This document shows positions 29,038 through 32,361 of a DNA stretch of 32,361 nucleotides, one piece after another. The notes beneath the pieces are model-generated. The model did no database searches, was not told the DNA's origin, and saw only the letters and a program-made list of their open reading frames with translations. Position numbers and translations under genes: made by a program. Source of the DNA: Pyronema omphalodes (Eukaryota > Ascomycota > Pezizomycetes > Pezizales > Pyronemataceae); assembly GCA_024516155.1 (NCBI GenBank), contig JAJJXM010000149.1, positions 1-32,361 on the forward strand, given 5' to 3'. How positions within the stretch are numbered: the first letter of the stretch is position 1; every line of letters starts with the position of its first letter.

Positions 29038-29602
29038 TGTCACGGCTCGCCTCACACGCCATCACTCGGCGCCTTCCCCCCCCGCCCCGCGTCACGAATT
29101 ATCACTCGGTCCTCCGCAGAGCTTACCCGAGCGCCCGCAATTGTGCGAACAGCGACCGAGTGAGTTTAGCAAAAGCAGTCACACGCATTTAGTTTCTTGG
29201 TATCTAAGAGGAGGAAAGATGTATATAAGAGGACTTATCCTCCCTGCGTTCTGTTTTGTTTTCCTTTTCTTTCCTCACTCAGTTATTTGTTTATCTATTT
29301 AAATAAATTCCTTCGTCTTCTCGATCCTCGCTACGTTCTCGCCTCCGTCTCCGTCTTCCGGCTTCGCTTCGTGAAGACCGCCCTCGTCACGACACCCTGC
29401 CCTCGCTTCGCTACTGAGCCTCCCTCCGGTGACACCTCTTGCCCCTAAACACGGAGCATCGAGGAACTGCTGCACGACACAGTTCCCGATACCCTACGTT
29501 GGCGCTGTCTCAGAGTCCCTGTCCCCCGATCGAGTCACTCGTCTCCGATTGCGAGCCCCCGGGTTCCCCGCTCCCGCGTCGAATCCCCGCGCTCCCGTTA
29601 CA
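29038..29602 (+). repeat. Array B LTR4 (565 bp)
   Basis: Last LTR of the array. It ends GTTACA and is followed by the AAGAA duplication. Three private bases are seen (GCCCTCGCTT near 29404, GAGTCACTC near 29536, CTCCCGCGTC near 29575). Confidence 0.95.
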
Positions 29603-29607
29603 AAGAA
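29603..29607 (+). repeat. Target-site duplication AAGAA, right of array B
   Basis: Second copy of AAGAA. It falls within LINE coding sequence and keeps the LINE frame. Confidence 0.93.
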
Positions 29608-31855
29608 TTTTCGGGTCATCTCGCTTCTCAGCTGTCCTGGTAAGCTTGTCGAGAAGGTCGCCACAATGCTGATTACCGAAGCTGTGGAAACCAGTGGGTA
29701 TCTCCACGTGGGCCAGTTTGGAGGACGGAAAGGACGCTCCGCTGCGGATGCAGCAGCAGTACTCGTGACTGCGGTCGAGGAAGCGTGGGAAAAGAAGCTG
29801 CTGGCTGGAGCGCTCTTGATGGACGTTAAGGGGGCTTTCCCGACGGTCAATGCGGAGTGCCTAGCGAACAAGATGCGATCCGCTGGGATCGAAGAGGATT
29901 TGATTGGGTGGGTTGAGAGCTTCATGAACTCTCGTTCGGTCGAAATCACGATTGCCGGAGACGCTGGCGCCCCAATCCGCACCAACACCGGGCTCCCCCA
30001 AGGATCTCCTGTCTCCCCCGTACTCTTTCTAATTTATATTGCTGAACTCGCATATATAGTTGAGCGAGAGATGTCGGATACAGTCGGTTTGTCCTTCGTC
30101 GATGACGTGACGTGGATCGCCCGAGGAAAAACCCCCGAAGAAGTAGCTGCGAAACTGAGCCGTTGCGCTGAGATATGCATATACTGGGCCCGCGGCAACG
30201 CAGTACGCTTCGAACCCGATAAGACGGAAGCCATCCTCTTCTCTAACCGCCGATCCCCCCCGGACACCTCCACCGTCACCATCCCCGTTGATGATCACCT
30301 TGTTTCCTTCTCGTCACGTCCCGTTCGGTGGTTGGGCTACTGGTTGGAACAGTCGCTCACGTTCAACCACCACCACCAACGGTGGACTGCTAAGGCACGA
30401 CAACAGCAAGCACGGCTTGCTCGCCTGTGCAAAAGACAGGGGCTCCCTCCCGCAAGCACCGCCAACCTCCAAAAAGCGGTAGTCCAATCCGTGGCTACGT
30501 ACGGTATTGATGTTAATGCCGCTCGCAAAAAACCTCCTCGTGACGCTGGCAAAATCACCCGTCTTCAACTGATCCTCAGCCAACAAGCCCGAGCCGTCAC
30601 AGGGTGCCTCCGCACAACCCCCCTCGGCTTTCTGATGGCTGAAGGAGCCACCCGTCCCGCAGAAGCAATAGTGCGTAGTAGGGAAGCTCGGTTCCGAGCA
30701 CGAATTCTCACTCGTCCTCCCCCGGCGGCCTCCACTCAACCGTCCCCGACCGCCGACGCCATTCGCAGCCTGACACGACGAGCAGCTGCTCGTACAGGCT
30801 TCACCGCCATCGAAACCGTCGAACCCCCCGCTCGTTTCAACTTCCGCTACATGGATGTTGTAGTAGAACCTCGCGAGGAAGCGGCAGCTTCAGCACGCAG
30901 CTGGCGCTCGCTCCAAGCGCTCTGCTTCTGGACCGACGGCTCCAGAATTAACGACAGGAGTGGCGCAGGGTACGTCCATTATGTCGACGGCTCCCTTGTC
31001 TCCCGCTCCTTTCACCTTGGCCCACATGTCGAGGTCTTCGACGCCGAGCTTTTCGCCATCCACCAGGCCTTGCTCGAATGCTACGACGACCTAATCATCC
31101 CCCCCCCGATGAAAAAGATCGTCATCTTCTCAGATGCCCAGGCTGCTCTGGCCCGCATCATGACGGAGGACCCCGGCCCTGGACAGTCCCTGTCCCGCCG
31201 CATCCGCGGATTGGTAAGAGACTTCGTCAATTGGGACGTCGATGTCCAGATCCGCTGGGTTCCTGGACACTCCGACATTGAAGAAAATGAAGCCGCAGAT
31301 GTAGCTGCTAAGCTGGGTGCGCAGCATCGCTGTGAGGCACAGGCGCTCACTCGGTGCACCGACCCAACTTGCTTTACCCCCCCGGAAGCATCCCTCGCTC
31401 ACATCAACAGAGTAGCCACTGAAACTCTGGCTGATATCACCAAGCGTTGGATCACTAAGGACCTACGCTCCAGCAAGTCCTACAGACCACGCCGCAAGTT
31501 TGGTCTGCGAGCAGACCTCCGGGACCTGCCCAAGCGAAAGGCTGCGGTCTTCCTCCAGCTCGCGTCTGGCCACGCACTGGTGGGAACCCACCTTAAGCGA
31601 ATTGAGAAGAAAGAATCCGACGCTTGTTGGTGGTGTGAGTCCAACCAGCGTCAAACCAGAGGACACCTCTTCGGAGAGTGCCGGAGATGGCAATCAGAGT
31701 TTGGGAAGCTCCGGAAAGAGGTGGAAAGAATTACGGGGAGACCGAGGAGGACGCGGGGACGTTTGAAAGTAGTGAATATTTTTAGGGACGATCGACTCAC
31801 GAAAGCGATCTTGGAATACCTGGCTGCAACCCAGATTGGCAGACGATATGAATAG
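29603..31855 (+). pseudogene. LINE (Tad1-like) ORF2, C-terminal 750 codons: RT, RNase H, CCHC
   Basis: Continues the frame of 6150-6414. RT: FGGRKGRSAADA, MDVKGAFPTVN, GLPQGSPVSPVLF, and FVDD at 30095-30106. RNase H: TDGS, AELFAIHQAL, FSDAQAAL and WVPGHSDIEENEAADVAAKLG give the D-E-D-D set. The end carries CWWCESNQRQTRGHLFGEC, the CCHC-like C-terminus of fungal Tad-type LINEs. The frame is fully open to TAG at 31853-31855, so the LINE was young when interrupted. It is split by element A and by array B and cannot make a complete protein. Any ATG-started product would include translated LTR and is probably meaningless. Confidence 0.93.
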
Positions 31856-32192
31856 CAGCGCAAGAGAGGGAAAAGTACGCGAGTGTTTTTTGTTTCTTTT
31901 GTGTTTCTGTACCTTTTCCTTTGTTTTTTCACTTAAAGGAGGACACGCATGGGCAAATTTGTTTTTCTTTTCTTTTTAGAAGACGTTTGTTTCGTTTCTT
32001 TCTCTGTTTTTTTCCTTATGAGATTGGCTTTAGGGGGTGGGGGAAGTTAAAGTTTTGTTTTTTCTCGCGCGGGGACGTTTTGGGGATAAGGAGATTAGGG
32101 GGCCTCATTAGGAGGCTTCGGCCTCGAGGACAGGATTAGGATAGTGCCATAGTTTCCCGCATAGGCCTTAGAGGCCTCGAACGGTGTATGAT
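31856..32192 (+). other. LINE 3' untranslated region
   Basis: T-rich, then GC-richer, with no gene. Two hairpins lie near its end. One has arms GAGGC/GCCTC with a TTCG loop (32112-32125). The other has arms AGGCCT/AGGCCT with loop TAG (32163-32177). Several LINE families use 3' stem-loops for RT recognition, so these are candidates for that role. Confidence 0.6.
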
Positions 32193-32212
32193 TAAAATGT
32201 AAAATGTAAAAT
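32193..32212 (+). repeat. LINE 3' tail, (TAAAATG)n
   Basis: TAAAATG (32193-32199), TAAAATG (32200-32206), then TAAAAT. Short A-rich tandem repeats or poly(A) typically mark the 3' end of LINEs. Confidence 0.65.
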
Positions 32213-32361
32213 ATCGGAAAACCGGCTCATCAATCATCACTCGGCGCTCAATAATCAGAATTTATATTTTATATATGCCAAGACATTGCCAAGAAGCTAG
32301 CTCTACTAAGTTGTCCACACAAAATACATTTCGTACCATATATATTTTATACTAAAATATT
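32213..32361. other. AT-rich flank after the LINE
   Basis: 149 bases with no gene. CATCACTCGGCGC (around 32235-32247) also occurs near the start of the B LTRs (CATCACTCGGCGCC), preceded in both by CGGCTC. This may be a diverged related LTR, or chance. Confidence 0.4.

Larger units (their letters stand above)
6415..29602 (+). mobile_element. Tandem array of three Ty3/Gypsy B elements sharing four LTRs
   Basis: LTR1 (6415-6979), B1 interior, LTR2 (17590-18154), B2 interior, LTR3 (23314-23878), B3 interior, LTR4 (29038-29602). The repeat period is 5724 bases; B1 is 5451 bases longer because of Copia element C plus its duplication. The units differ at only scattered bases. Adjacent units share one LTR, and one AAGAA duplication brackets everything. 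This means one integration event, with amplification either before it (a multimeric cDNA) or after it (LTR-LTR unequal exchange). Each unit has a leader, gag, a -1 frameshift site and pol with a C-terminal chromodomain. Confidence 0.95.

Noticed and set aside
6415..29602. CRISPR-like or satellite array
   Set aside because: The repeat unit is a full 5.7-kb retrotransposon with LTRs, gag and pol, not short spaced repeats.
29429..29602. Extension of the LINE frame upstream into LTR4 as a gene start
   Set aside because: The open frame continues into the LTR by chance; the LINE frame truly continues at 6414 on the other side of the array.

Overview
The window is a nest of retrotransposons with almost no host sequence. 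It suggests a filamentous fungus, most likely an ascomycete (Pezizomycotina). The reasons are chromodomain-bearing Ty3/Gypsy pol proteins, a Tad1-like LINE with RNase H and a C-terminal CCHC motif, and an intron with a GTATGT donor and a CTAAC branch site. The species cannot be named. I see no rRNA, tRNA, CRISPR or host protein gene.

Layout. (1) 1-6149: Ty3/Gypsy element A, + strand, cut by the left window edge, with gag (partial), complete pol and a 3' LTR of about 1.37 kb. (2) 6150-6414: N-terminal RT piece of a LINE. (3) 6415-29602: a tandem array of a second chromodomain Ty3/Gypsy family, B. It runs LTR1-B1-LTR2-B2-LTR3-B3-LTR4, with four 565-bp LTRs, and is flanked as a whole by one 5-bp duplication (AAGAA). 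(4) 9208-14653: a complete Ty1/Copia element C on the - strand, inserted in B1 pol, with 159-bp LTRs and duplication CCTCC. (5) 29603-32212: the rest of the LINE, in frame with piece 2, ending in a (TAAAATG)n tail. (6) 32213-32361: AT-rich flank. Order of events: the LINE came first, A and B inserted into it, B became a three-unit array, and C landed in B1 (present in no other unit).

The LTR families solve the Gag:Pol expression problem in different ways. A has a one-base TAATG stop-start overlap. B has a -1 frameshift module (GGGAAAA, 6-nt spacer containing the gag stop, 8-bp stem). C has gag and pol in one frame separated by a single UGA, and also carries a well-formed 397-bp intron between integrase and RT whose removal keeps the frame. 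Priming differs too. B has no tRNA-type PBS, but its PBS is complementary to a likely 5' end of its own RNA (Tf1/sushi-type self-priming). C has a PBS matching the anticodon arm of initiator tRNA-Met (half-tRNA priming).

All three B units share the same +1-type frame break at an A7 run inside pol. B1 and B2 carry further nonsense mutations, and B2 has a mutated integrase catalytic Asp. As read, the array is therefore probably defective, although it is very young and shows no RIP-like mutation load.
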